A stretch of 64,000 nt of DNA, from NCBI GenBank assembly GCA_022494885.1, contig JAGVSM010000508.1, positions 62,001 through 126,000 of the forward strand, read 5' to 3'. The notes beneath the pieces were generated by a model. That model worked only from the letters and a program-made list of their open reading frames with translations, had not been told where the DNA came from and did not search any database. Shown here one piece after another: positions 9,735-19,859 of this stretch (position 1 is its first letter; the number at the start of each line of letters is the position of its first letter). The stretch is from Micrasema longulum. Lineage: Eukaryota > Arthropoda > Insecta > Trichoptera > Brachycentridae. The translations under genes and the position numbers were made by a program.

Positions 9735-10300
9735 CGCTTTCACCCTCTAATGAGCATCTTCAGACTGGTGAATATTATACAGTGTAAGGATGATTTATAT
9801 AAAACTAACGAATATTCTAAGAGAATAAGAACTTTAAGAAAGTACACCGCCAACACATGTTTCAATAATTTGTCTAACTCTGTTCCATGGAAAAATTGCG
9901 TATTGTATATTTTTCTTTTTTTTTTAAATGTACCTACACTTAAGATAATTCTTACAACATATTCAGTAGAAAGTTTAAACAATTCAAGAAAAAATGTAAA
10001 ACACAAAATGAAATAATAAAATATTTTAAAGTAATATAACAACAAAATCATAAGTACTGTTTCATACAGCTGGGCAAAGTGGAAAAAAAATCTATATATT
10101 ATGAAATGCATGAATAAATAAATATAATTACCATTCACCATCTTTAAGAAAGTTCAAAAGTTTTGTTTTACAGGAACAATACCCTACACTAAATATATCA
10201 GATACGTGGGAATAACTATTGCCGAGTTCATGAAGTATGTTTAATACGGCATTACAAGTTTGCACTGTCCGTGAATTGTTGTTACCAAACGTTACACGTT
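9735..10300 (-). pseudogene. LINE 3' end, copy 1 (partner at 59.1-60.1 kb)
   Basis: Positions 9,960-10,290 match 59,341-59,640 closely and in the same orientation. In the minus-strand frame the right part encodes a C-terminal LINE motif like the partner's (VYTCNAVLNRLHELCN in the 59 kb copy). The rest is 3' untranslated sequence, so the 133-codon frame at 9,740-10,141 is a by-product. The copy is truncated at both ends; its A-rich tail is not obvious. Confidence 0.75.
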
Positions 10301-11395
10301 AATAAAAATAAAAAAATGTGTTTTAAGACTGGGTTGAAATTAGTTGAACCGACATTTGTTATGTAGGTTTTATTCAGGTGTGTTTAGAACGTTAGGCGTT
10401 TGAGTACACCGTCTGTTTACAGGAATTTATATATTTAATGGTTCTTTGTTATAAGCACACGTACTGTCGTACAGTCTCCAGTCCTCGTTCATCGTCCTTG
10501 CTTCGTCCTGAACTTCGAGTTTGTTCCTCGGGGAGGTAAAATGCAATTTGTTTTACATAGTTTGGTATTTCTTTGTTGCATGGGTACATACTATGTTGTT
10601 TCCATTCTGAATGTAGTTATTTAAATTGGATGAAAGATCAACGTTCTTTTATGTGAATAAAGAATTTTGTACACTTTGTTTCAGGAGGTAATCTTCAAAA
10701 ATAATAATGTTCACTTTTGTTAAATTTGAGTAAATGTGACATTTAATTTCGGGAATTTCAATATTGAATCAGAACAGTAAGGGACTTGACCAAATTTGAA
10801 ATTCAGCAAATAAAAGTGATATTTTATTTACATTTATTTTATTTATTAATCATTTAAAGATACAAATTACAAAAAAATAAAAACGTATCCTTAACTCTTG
10901 AACTTAAACGAGAAGTAGTATCATACATGGTCAATATAGTGCAGGCAATTGGTAAAATAAACCAAAGTAGGAAACAAAATGCCGAACACTCCTCTAGTGG
11001 AACGGAAGGCCTGTTGACTACTGCCAACATTCCGGCTTCTCCTGAAGAGTTTTAAGTGATTTCCTCTCCACATGAGCAAATGTTTAGAAGTTTATGATTG
11101 GTCCACATTAGTATATCCCTCCTGATCCCAACAGTTTAGATACATTTAAAGAAATTTAATTGTAGAAAAATCCACTTTTGAAATATAAACCTTGAATATT
11201 ATAAGCAAGGTAAATAATAAAGCAACACCCATATAAAAAAAAAATCTTAACTCTATAAGGCCAAGGGCCCCGTGTTAGTAATACTACAAATTAAAATTAT
11301 TGTATAAGCATAAATTTCAATAAATATCTGGACATCAAGCTCAAGGAAAAAATTGCTCAATTAAAAAACATTTTTGTCACTATTATGCGTAGGTT
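10301..11395. other. mostly unassigned; possible LINE untranslated region at 10,826-11,160
   Basis: On the minus strand the end at about 10,826-10,860 reads as AATAAATAAAATAAATG, a LINE-like A-rich tail, preceded by about 300 bases without clear coding. The remainder shows no motif. A LINE 3' untranslated region is a guess. Confidence 0.3.
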
Positions 11396-11466
11396 AACGT
11401 GTCGAGAGGTTCTAGACCCGTCGATACAAACCCGATGTACTTACATCACAACGTGATGGTGGGGGG

Positions 11467-11651
11467 ATCGGTAGTGTATCTTCGTAATCGCTCGGTATAA
11501 TTTATCTATAACTATGATGTCATGCTGAAGATATGTCATTTAAGTGCGTAGATATGTGTACCGTAACGTACGCTTCCCCTTGTTTCATATCGATGTACCT
11601 ACCTAAAACATGAAGGTAAGGGGTCGGTAGTGTATCTTCGTAATCGCTCCT
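11467..11651. repeat. 26-bp direct repeat, 156 bp apart
   Basis: TCGGTAGTGTATCTTCGTAA followed by TCGCTC occurs at about 11,469-11,494 and again at about 11,625-11,650 with no mismatch, while flanks differ. On the minus strand the unit lies inside a 68-codon frame (11,520-11,726), but no protein family was recognised. It may be a remnant of a tandem unit or a duplicated regulatory element. Confidence 0.75.
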
Positions 11652-11729
11652 AAGGTACGACGTCCCTTTCTTCCCATAAAAGGGATTTTGAGTATTATTC
11701 CATTCAAATCTATAACCTACTTCCACTAT

Positions 11730-12140
11730 CTATTAAAACAATTAGTAACGAGAAAATGTTTAAAAAGGCTATAAAAAAATGGATAGTGGAGCTAGGTAAA
11801 AGAAGTAAAATGGATTGTCTCCTTCGCCTAAACCGATATTGAATCAACTGCTCCACAAGCGTATAGCTTATATTAGTTTTTTGTTATTTTCATTGTGCGT
11901 TTTGTAATATAAATATAATAGATGTACATGTATATATATACCTAGTTTTTCAAACAGTCTAAATATTTTGTTAGTTTATCTGTTTATGAAGTTAGTCTTC
12001 TTTGTTTATTCTCAATTGTAAAAACATTCCAAAAAAGTATATTGTTAAGTGTCCTCAGCACGGGTAACCCTAGTGAGGTCAAATTATTTTTATTATTGTT
12101 TATAGTTTGTAAGAGTAAAATATGAATAAATAAATAAATT
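11730..12140 (+). pseudogene. LINE 3' end (partner at 37.4-37.6 kb)
   Basis: The plus strand encodes NEKMFKKAIKKWIVELG, the basic C-terminal tail typical of LINE ORF2 proteins, then a stop. Next come CAACTGCTCCACAA, a 3' untranslated region and an AATAAATAAATAAATT tail at about 12,124-12,140. The same coding block and TTGAATCAACTGCTCCACAA occur inverted at 37,440-37,640. Confidence 0.75.
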
Positions 12141-12239
12141 ATCAAGGCCCTGGTACTGGTTTAATATCTCTCGTTTAGCCGTATCAATGTTAAGTATAGG
12201 TACGGTAAAACATATTTCAAAATGGTAATCGTTGGTAAT

Positions 12240-12440
12240 TTGATTACTGCGGAGCGTAGAGCGTACTCACCCGCCTGTGTGCGGGTGCGGAGTGGCGTGC
12301 GGAGTGCGGGTGTATGTGGGTCAGGGGGTGAATAGCGGATGACATAGCGGGCATAGTTGTCGTAGAGAATAGGAAATCGATGAACTTCTCTATTTATGCG
12401 GTAAGTCTGTTCGTCCGGTGCATTATTCTGAGGTATGGGG
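12240..12440. other. GC-rich patch of unknown role
   Basis: The stretch around 12,250-12,345 is much richer in G and C than its surroundings and has iterated GCGGAGTG, GTGCGG and GCGGGTG words. A minus-strand frame of 101 codons crosses it, but its amino acids follow the simple repeats. It could be transferred or transposon sequence, or a decayed exon. Confidence 0.4.
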
Positions 12441-12844
12441 TTACGTAATAACTTCAGGTATTTCATATATTGGCCTATTAGTATTTATCGGAGAATGTAC
12501 AACGTACAAAGTACAATATATGCATGTAATATTATGTACCTGCCCTTACCGGTACCGGTATGGAGGTAATAAAAACCTATAAAAGATATTGTTAGAAATT
12601 GAATAATGCAACCAGAACAATCTTCTTTAAAAAAAGAGAATACAATTCTATAAAAAAAGGTTTTACTAAAATATTTTAATATCTATTTTTTAAAGTATTA
12701 CCGAAGCATAATTTTACGTGGGAATAAAGGAAAATTTCACCAAAATGCATGTGATTTAAAATGCTTGTATTTATTTTCAAAAACAAAAAATTAAGTATTT
12801 GCTTCTGTCACTTTCATGTTTAATTTATTATCCTCGAATTATTA

Positions 12845-13040
12845 GATTTTTTTTTTTAAATACATATTTGCGTTCTTATGATTTACCCAAACATTGAATT
12901 TTGAGGGCCATTTTCAACGAGTTGTAAATAACTCACAATTAGAAAATGAGAATCAAGTTGGGGTAGAGTAAGATTTGAACCACGGACCTTTGGTCCGTGA
13001 GTCCGAGACACTAGCCACAAGACCACAACCCGATTCAATA
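12845..13040 (-). mobile_element. tRNA-derived SINE (SINE-A), copy 1
   Basis: On the minus strand the head reads CGGGTTGTGGTCTTGTGGC, then GGACCAAAGGTCC (a long variable-arm-like hairpin), then GTGGTTCAAATC (B box) and TACCCCAAC. The body has TGAGTTATTTACAACTCG and ends GAACGCAAATA with an A-rich tail near 12,850-12,862. Three other copies lie at 30,403, 30,855 and 31,616. Head and body order is conserved in all four. Confidence 0.85.
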
Positions 13041-13329
13041 CTTAGTCTTTATATGAGAATCGTCGCCCCAAAGTTTAGTCAAAATTTGAAATGGCGTAAT
13101 CTGCCGATCAGAAAAAAATTATATTTTAGTTACATAAAACTTTTAAGTATATTTAAAAAACAATACCTTTAAAAATTATTGTTTTTGTAAATTTTGGTTT
13201 TTTTATTTTTTATTATTGCGCGCTTCTTAAAAAAATAATCTTTTCAATGATTTCCTAATTTTTCGTGCGTTTTACCCAACTACTGCCTTAAAGCTGATAT
13301 GCTTAAATCTATTTAAACGAAAGTTAGTA

Positions 13330-13612
13330 GTTAGCGCACTTTAACTTTTCCGAAACAAATCTAGACCATTTTTAACCCATTGAGATCATCTCTTTTGACA
13401 GCTCTTTTGGCAGCTTATTCCAACCATCAACAACCCCACTACTCAGGAAATGCTTCCGTGGATTTAGATTGAATCTCATTTTCTCCAGCCTGAGACTGTG
13501 TTCTCGAAGACGAACATCTTGTTAGATCATGGGATCCAAATTTGGGCAGCTATAGTGACTGTTGAGTATCTTGTATTTCTCTATCAGTATACTGTTATTT
13601 AAATTATAATAA
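13330..13612 (-). pseudogene. LINE C-terminal fragment (CR1/RTE-like)
   Basis: The minus strand reads IEKYKILNSHYSCPNLDP, then VRLREHSLRLEKMRFNL, KHFLSSGVVDGWNKLPKEL. This is the R-G/E-H-S-L-K-L...R...F-F-S-R-V-V-x-x-W-N-x-L-P signature of LINE C-termini. One in-frame stop falls after DPMI. Only the last about 80 codons survive; no tail was seen. Confidence 0.8.
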
Positions 13613-13725
13613 TAAAAAAGATGTATGGTTTTATTCCACTTTTATTTATATTTTTTCCCAGTGACCGGGTTTTGTCGTGACCGACATCGTTAGACTGGTG
13701 GGGAATCAAACAAATTTTTTGTTAT
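13605..13725 (-). repeat. family C element, single decayed copy
   Basis: The sequence TTTTATTCCACTTTTATTTA, CAGTGACCGGGTTTTGTCGT and ACCGACATCGTTAGACTGG matches one arm of the palindromic family-C elements at 38.3 and 42.7 kb. On the minus strand the hammerhead-like core is damaged: CTAACGA replaces CTGACGA and AAAA replaces GAAA. No inverted partner is present. Confidence 0.7.
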
Positions 13726-13943
13726 ATACAAGTGCGAACAGGGGTTGTAAATCATGATTTTATATAATTATTTTATTTTATTTGGGGTTTTTCCAGCTAT
13801 TACATAAAAAAATAAGTAAAAATATATTAAAAATACTAGAGCCAATTTAAAAAATCCACTGTAATAATAATATAATATAGAGAAGCGTTCATTTTCTTTC
13901 CCGTTGTCGGTGGTTTCGTATCGTCTATTCCTGGGTCAATGTC

Positions 13944-14129
13944 TTAATCTATGGTCGCTCTGTCCGTTTCCGCCAATTTGGTATCCCGGTCATCCATGGA
14001 TTTTGTTTTTTCATAAAGCTCAATGCACCAGGTAGGTGTTACCTGGACTCCAGAAATCAATAGAAACATAATAAGAGTTTTAATGGTAGGTAAAACTCCA
14101 ATATTATGTGTTCTGAATTGATTATACAT
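13944..14129 (-). other. small open frame, function unknown
   Basis: A 61-codon minus-strand frame with a moderately hydrophobic segment (TLIMFLLISGVQVTPTW). It contains a direct CAGGTAGGTGTTACCTGG palindrome at the DNA level. No family was recognised, and it may be chance. Confidence 0.15.
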
Positions 14130-14154
14130 AATATATCAGAAAAAAAAGTTATCA

Positions 14155-14445
14155 ATGGAATTTATTAAAAAGAAGCTAATATTTAATGTTGTATATGTGA
14201 AATTTCCAAAACACAGAAATCTTATTTTCCCTTGGTCTCAAAACTTTCAAATTGCGATTTCTCAAAATGATGGTTTTCGGGTTAGAGATTTTTGCCTGAG
14301 CGGTGACGATAAGATCATTGATAAAACATTAAGGAAGAGAGGTAGCAAAATTGGACTACGTGGGAATGGAATGGGGAAAGATATGGTTTTAGTTGAATGT
14401 GATCCAGTGATCGCATGAAAGAAGACAATTTGTTGTCAAATAAAT
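14155..14445 (+). repeat. repeat with small open frame (partner at 16,480)
   Basis: An 87-codon frame (14,155-14,418) ends RGNGMGKDMVLVECDPVI. Its last about 80 bases match 16,500-16,575 (GTGGGAATGG versus GTGGGAGTGG; TGATCCAGTGATC versus TGATTCAGTGATC). Both copies keep a similar ending before a stop. The protein family is unknown. Conservation of this end may reflect repeat ancestry, not gene function. Confidence 0.4.
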
Positions 14446-14642
14446 CGAAAGCAGGATATTTGTTGGCAGAACTTAGAATTATGGTTAAATAAAATTATGT
14501 CTTCGATTTTTGTTAGGTTAGAGAGCTCAGTAGCTCAGGCGCATCAAATAGTCAATTGAGGATTTTAAATAGGACTAAAAGATCGGATTTATTTCGTTGA
14601 TCTTGAAGAGAAGATATATTTAAGAAAATAGAACAAAATGAA

Positions 14643-14990
14643 GATATCACGTATAACCTCCAGAAGTAAAAATCTGTTGTTAATCAAATCTTCTAAGAAC
14701 AACTTTTGTTTTTATGCGCCAATGTCCAGAATGTGTAGATTAGTCAATTCGTTCCACGACTTGCAATTTTTCGGGATAGATCTTCCGGCTTTTCGTAGAT
14801 CTCTTTGTCACTAAAACAGTAGGGGATAAAGATATATTGGCATGGTTTAGCTCGAAGTCTTATAAGTTGATCGTGTTTATGAATATTTTTTTTATTATTA
14901 TTTTATTGCCCTCGTTTGTCTTTGCTACATAGTTATATGCTATTTTTTGGTCAGTTTCTTGTACATATGTTTCTTCATATTATAGGATGG
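14643..14990 (+). pseudogene. LINE C-terminus and 3' UTR (partner at 36.7-37.1 kb)
   Basis: The plus frame ISRITSRSKNLLLIKSSKNN, then FYAPMSRMCRLVNSFHDL and FFGIDLPAFRRSL, ends at TAA (14,812-14,814). P-x-x-R-x-x-x-L-x-N...D-F...FR is the universal C-terminal motif of jockey-like LINEs. About 170 bases of 3' untranslated region match the 36.7 kb copy. It is open from 14,643 to the stop, so decay is modest, but everything upstream is lost. Confidence 0.85.
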
Positions 14991-15004
14991 GTGCGTGTGA
15001 GCTG

Positions 15005-15245
15005 ATTTGAGGTTAAATGAGGAGGATGTATTACAATAAAAGTTATTTAAAGTTATTGGGATAGTAACATCCTATTTTTTCGTTAAGATGAAATTTACAA
15101 TAGCGAGCACTGGTGGAGAGCTTGCGGCCAGGCAACACGAACTGTCAAGATAAAATGTTTCAAGTTATTTCGATGGGCGGTGTTTAATAGACTCGTCTAG
15201 GCTGAAGTTGCAGCAGACCACGCGTTGCGGACCAAAGCAGGGTAC
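15005..15245 (+). repeat. family F interspersed repeat, copy 1
   Basis: Shares with 34,925-35,195 the start TGATTTGAGGTTAAATGAG, an internal AGCTGGTGGA-like block and the end CACGCGTTGCGGACCAAA (versus TACGCGTTGCGGGCCAAA). Same orientation, diverged. Nothing coding. The element type is unknown. Confidence 0.6.
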
Positions 15246-15768
15246 AGTAGATGTATACCTGATGCGAAAAAATTGATGTACTTATTTAAAAATTAATAAG
15301 CATATATTTACTGTGGTGCTGACATGGATGAACGTGCATGGGAATAAAATACTTCGATCGACGATATATTTGCATACTCAATCGAGCTTAAAAAATCAAA
15401 TAAAATCTTAATTGTAAACAAATCAAATTGCCAATATTGTTTTTGTTGTTGCTTGTATTTGTTTAATATCACAATAAAGTGTAAACTATCATGCCTTCAT
15501 TATTAGTTTTCCCTGCTCCGCAGCTTGGGTATTAATATTTGTTTTATCGATTGTATTTTAAGTCCCTCGCTTCTCGTTGGTTTCGCTACAAAGTCATAGA
15601 AAAGTATTTGATTTAGACCTTCTCCATAATTGGCTGATATAGATTAATGGGGATTATGGATTTCTCAGCTACTATGGCGTGTTGACACCACTTTTTGTTC
15701 AATCCACCCATAATAAGTTTAACGAGCGAACGGTTCGGATGTGATCGCGTTGTTTGCAGGTCTAAACT
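15246..15768. other. no gene recognised
   Basis: AT-rich intervening sequence with ordinary composition. No motif or repeat partner noticed. Confidence 0.4.
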
Positions 15769-15987
15769 AAATCTTTTGATAGTATCGAGTTAACTTACAA
15801 TCCCTTAAAAGTTTAGATTTTATCGATGAAAAGAACTATTCGCCACATACCTACATTACGCACACTTGCCACACACTTTTAAATCTGTATCTATTCGATA
15901 TCGATTCGTCAATAAAGATTGGAAATATCCAATCGTTCTTAATCACTTCACAATCACTTATCCGTGTTTTCTACTATCAAAAGATTT
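15769..15987. repeat. short inverted-repeat element
   Basis: AAATCTTTTGATAGTA at 15,769-15,784 is repeated in inverse at about 15,972-15,987, enclosing 187 bases without coding. This is MITE-like, but no target duplication is convincing and no second copy was found. Confidence 0.4.
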
Positions 15988-16104
15988 CTCTCTAGGGCTG
16001 GACCACTGAATAGATAAATATCTGCGGGCTGGACAGAGAAGATGCATTGCCATATATGCGTCTATATATTTTTACACATATTTCTAGGTTCTTTCACCTT
16101 TATA

Positions 16105-16265
16105 TAGCCTATATTCATTGTGTCATGTCATTCACCCCCTTTGATTGTGTCTTTTTTTGACATGACCAGACTTAAGATTTTGGTTTATCTGATCTTGTTA
16201 TTCTACGTCATAATTTACTCCTGTTTTATTATACATACCTGTTTTATTATTCTATTTATATTTTA
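16105..16265 (-). pseudogene. RTE-like LINE fragment
   Basis: The minus strand reads DQINQNLKSGHVKKRHNQRG, equivalent to DQIQQILEDxHVKSRxNRRA in the other RTE-like copies of this window, and the DNA matches 55,840-55,900 (GACATGACCAGA, GATTTTGGTTTATCTG). Only about 50 codons remain. Confidence 0.65.
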
Positions 16266-16479
16266 AGCATAATAAATAGTATTGTATTACGCACCGAGAC
16301 TTATTTTTGGAACCTGTAAGTTTAGTTATATCACTCCTGGCTGAATAACACTGGCTATGCTCACTTCAAAGGGTGGAATTTAAACTCAGTTGATTTATTT
16401 ATATAAATATATGCGCCTAATGGGCATTTCTAAGAACATATTTATACATAGAAAAATGTTATAAAGGAAAATAGAAAGA

Positions 16480-16720
16480 CACAATGGTATATAGTAGACT
16501 TGGTGGGAGTGGAAGCGGGAGAGAGGTGTTTATAATTGAATTTGATTCAGTGATCTTTTGAAAAAAGGCAACTTATTATTTATTTATTTTACAGAAACAT
16601 ACAGTCGACAATGATATAATAACATAAAAAAGATATGGTTTAAAGACAGACCAGCGAAGTTTATAAATAAAAATTATACATATTAAATTGTGGTAAAACA
16701 AAATGGTGTGTTTATGTGTA
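16480..16720 (-). repeat. repeat copy next to a LINE-like A-rich tail
   Basis: 16,500-16,575 matches the end of the 14.2 kb repeat. At 16,573-16,590 TTATTATTTATTTATTTTAC looks like a LINE tail read on the minus strand. The following about 100 bases are probably 3' untranslated sequence. No coding motif was found. Confidence 0.35.
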
Positions 16721-16800
16721 TTTGTATTAGAGTAAGGGAAGAGGTGTGTTTGTGTGTATTTGTGTGGGATTAAGTGTTCAGGTGTGTGTAAGTGTGCGCA
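16695..16800. repeat. GT-rich low-complexity repeat
   Basis: GGTGTGTTTATGTGTATTTG and GGTGTGTTTGTGTGTATTTG lie about 55 bases apart in a GT-rich stretch that ends GTGTGTGTAAGTGTGCGC. Simple-sequence expansion. Confidence 0.7.
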
Positions 16801-17399
16801 TCATTGAATAGCAAGTGGTATTGTATCGCAGCCAGAAAGAATAAGTCTTTATTTATTTTTAAATAAATTAAGGGTATTTGACCCTATGACCTATCATTTG
16901 GTTTGATTCCTGGTTATGTAGGAGTGTATTTTACTATGTTTCTTACCTAAAATATATTCTTAAATTTGAAGCTAACTTGCTGACTAGAAGTTTCGATTAA
17001 TCCAAAATATTTTTTTCTCATTAGCCGAACAGTCGATTCCGTGGATCTTTATCTCAATACTTCCATCCGGGGTATTTTCCCGTTACATTATATCAGAAAA
17101 TGAGATCACTGCTTCCAATGGTTACTGAAGCCATTACAACTTTCGTATATTATGAATATAGCACATTTAAAAAATGTCATGTTTGAGTTAATAAAAATCC
17201 TTCAAGCACTAGAGTTTGGGATTTTGAAATCTTAGGATTATTTGTTTTTTTTGCAAATTTTATTGACATAATATTTACATATAGAGTCTATACAAGTACA
17301 AAAAGTACAAAAAATATTTTTCATGGGTTACAGAAGAATAAATGTTTGTATGTTCAAACGTGTTAAACAAAGTAACAACATACATCATAAATTTAATAA

Positions 17400-18280
17400 T
17401 AAGTGTGTGTTTGTTTGTCCGTCACAAAAATTCCTCAGAAACATCAATTCGTAACGACGTAAAATTAAGATACGTCATTCTAAATGCAATTTTAGGTCAA
17501 AATTGTTATTTTCAAGTCAATTTTTTATACAAAATCGAACTGTTTAATAATATGTCCTAGAGTCGTGAAATTTAGAATCAACATGCAAAATGCCATTTCT
17601 AAATCAACCGTGCTATTTTCAAGCCAAATTTTTATACAAAATCGAACTGTTTAATTATATGTCCTAGAGTCGTGAAATTTAGAATCAACATGCAGAATGC
17701 CATTTCTAAATCAACAGTGCTATTTTCAAGCCAAATTTTTATTCAAAATCGAACTGTTTAATAATATGTCCTAGAGCCGTGAAATTTAGAATCAACATGC
17801 AAAATGCCATTTCTAAATCAACCGTGCTATTTTCAAGCCAAATTTTTATACAAAATCGAACTGTTTAATAATTTGTCCTAGAGTCGTGAAATTTAGAATA
17901 AACATGCAAAATGCCATTTCTAAATCAACCGTGCTATTTTCGAGCCAACTTTTATACGGACTTTCTCGGCGTAAAATCAAACTTAGAACGGTAAGTCTAA
18001 GAGACCTGAAATTTAAAATCGACATGAAAAATGTAATTTTTACATCAATCGTGCTCATTCCAGACTTTTCCGGTATTTTTTGTTTATTTTATTATAAAAT
18101 CGAAGAGACCTGAAATTTAGAATAGACATTTAAAATGCTTTTTTAAGGCCTTCTCAAAAGAATATAAAATCAAATACAAATATAAAATCAAACTTTTCAA
18201 CAGTAAGTCGTAGCGACGTAAAATTTTAAAGACATTTCAAATGCAATTTTCAGATCAATTGAACCATCGTTTGTCTGTTT
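17400..18280. repeat. 107-bp tandem repeat array
   Basis: The word GTCCTAGAG starts at 17,554, 17,661, 17,768 and 17,875, exactly 107 bases apart. Central units differ by only a few bases. Each unit contains CGTGAAATTTAGAATCAACA, TGCCATTTCTAAATCAACCG and CAAAATCGAACTGTTTAAT. Diverged flanking units extend to about 17,440 on the left and 18,270 on the right. The period is not a multiple of three, so it is not a coding repeat. The left edge has GTTTGTTTGTCCGTCAC, also seen at 42,200. Higher similarity in the centre is what unequal exchange would produce. Confidence 0.9.
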
Positions 18281-18469
18281 TTGATACATGGGAGTGATTG
18301 TATCATTTAAATACCAAAAAACTTGAAATACTACATCATAAAAAATATTTACTAATTTAATTCGAAATGTTTTTGCTAATTATTCACCGAAGAAAATCAT
18401 CTTTGAAGACGCTTTTAGGTGAAACCACAAACTATCAGATTCCAGGTACCTGACTGATCCAATGAAGCG

Positions 18470-18695
18470 AATTTGGAATTTGTGTAATAAGCAAACAATA
18501 GCATTAGAAGGCGACATTCCTGTGGCTTCTGGCTTTTCTAAGTCTTCCAGGGTGAATATGACTAATCTTTACATTTATCAAATACCGCCGGAAGTTTATT
18601 AAACTTAAACACGTACAATAATTATGTGTCTTGGGTCTCAGCGCCCTTGAGGTGATTTTCACAAAAATGGCGCTGTATAAATTATCCAAACATTA
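18470..18695 (+). pseudogene. CR1-like LINE 3' end
   Basis: The stretch AACAATAGCATTAGAAGGCG and the following GTGGCTTCTGGCTTTTC correspond to the NTRFGDRAFxVAGLS block of the CR1-like copy at 53.8-54.8 kb. The end GCGCCCTTGAGGTGATTTTC followed by AAAATGGCGCTGTATAAAT matches the 3' end of the 49.6 kb copy. Heavily decayed. Confidence 0.6.
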
Positions 18696-18874
18696 TTATT
18701 AAAAGGACCAATGCCGGCTAACATTTATGGAGGGTTAATGTGAATAAAAAAATACGCATATTTAAAAAAATATATACACTTACATAATACATGGTTGTGT
18801 TTTATAATTTAAGTAATTAAAGACACTTCAGTTTATTATTAACATTTTAAATTTACTCTGCCGTAATATCAGCA

Positions 18875-19070
18875 TTTCGTTTTGACCGAGTATAGACTTG
18901 AGTTCCAGACAACAAGCATCATGTTAAAAGTTGTTCCAGCAATTCCTAGGTGGATTGCGAGCTCTTTGTGCATGCTTCCATCCTCAGTTATGTGAACTCC
19001 CAAGTATATAAAGATGTCAACTTTCTCAATCCTCTGTCCATTATTATAGAGAGGTTAATCTTTTTTTTTT
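18875..19070 (-). pseudogene. RTE-type LINE fragment
   Basis: The minus strand reads RIEKVDIFIYLGVHITEDGS, then MHKELAIHLGIAGTTFNMM and VVWNSSLYS. It is the F-K-Y-L-G-x-x-I-T-x-D-G-x...E-I-R-x-x-x-A block just after the RT catalytic core in RTE-type elements. The frame is open across about 60 codons; neighbouring domains are missing. Confidence 0.8.
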
Positions 19071-19249
19071 CAACATGTTGGACCCTGACATAAAGACGTC
19101 TGTCAGTTACAATGTTTATAAGAAGAAGGTGAGCAAGTGGATTAGGGGTAGACCTTTTTATATCCTGTAATTATTTTCATGACTAAAAATTGTGTTGCTT
19201 TTAATTGAAAAAAATCTCTTATTGTTTTTATGTATATTTCATTTTTACT

Positions 19250-19680
19250 TTTTATGTTTATTCATTAACATATGTTTTTTTTTCTTTTTAATACTAGTAT
19301 TTTAAGCGTATCTTATTTTTTTTTTAAAATTATAAATGGTATATTCTGTAATTTGTTTTTGTTCTTCAATTTTTATTATTATCGGTATGTTTTCCAATTT
19401 ATATTTTTGTTTAATTTCTTAATTACTCATTTTTATATTATAATGTGTATTTGTGGTTCAATTTTTATTATTATCGGTATGTTTTATAATTTATAATAAT
19501 TGTGTCTCATTTATTTACTATTAATGGCATATTTTCTAATCTATTTTTATGATTCAATTTTTATTATTATTACTTGCATGTTTTCTAATTTAAATTTATA
19601 TTGATATTTTATAATGTTATTATTATTTTTTGAACTTGTTAAGCATCATTTAATGAAATAAAAAATAAAAAAAAACACAT
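19250..19680. repeat. AT-rich region with a repeated 30-base word
   Basis: CAATTTTTATTATTATCGGT followed by ATGTTTTCCAATTTAT recurs near 19,367 and 19,458, with a looser copy near 19,557. The region ends AATGAAATAAAAAATAAAAAAAA and may be a LINE 3' untranslated region, but no adjacent coding sequence is visible. Confidence 0.45.
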
Positions 19681-19859
19681 GAAAAAAATAAGGTCCTTCC
19701 TAAACACAGGAATTTCCTAGCTAGTCGGGACCTGAAACAAATAAACTCTGTACATTTTAAAACTGTGAAATACTAAATAATAAATAATAATAATAAATAA
19801 TAAAATAAAATCTGAGTCTTTTTTATATTAATAATAAGACTCAGACGAGTTGAGTTTTC

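Noticed and set aside
9740..10141. 133-codon minus-strand gene
   Set aside because: It lies in the 3' untranslated part of a LINE that has a second copy at 59.3-59.6 kb, and its residues (F, I, L, Y) follow AT-rich composition.
12161..12466. 101-codon proline/arginine-containing protein
   Set aside because: The reading follows iterated GC-rich words and no protein family is recognisable.
13650..13705. Active hammerhead ribozyme at 13.66 kb
   Set aside because: Both the CUGANGA box (CTAACGA) and the GAAA box (AAAA) are mutated, so it is only a decayed family-C arm.
17400..18280. CRISPR array
   Set aside because: The whole 107-bp unit repeats with no short repeats separated by unique spacers, and the genome is eukaryotic.
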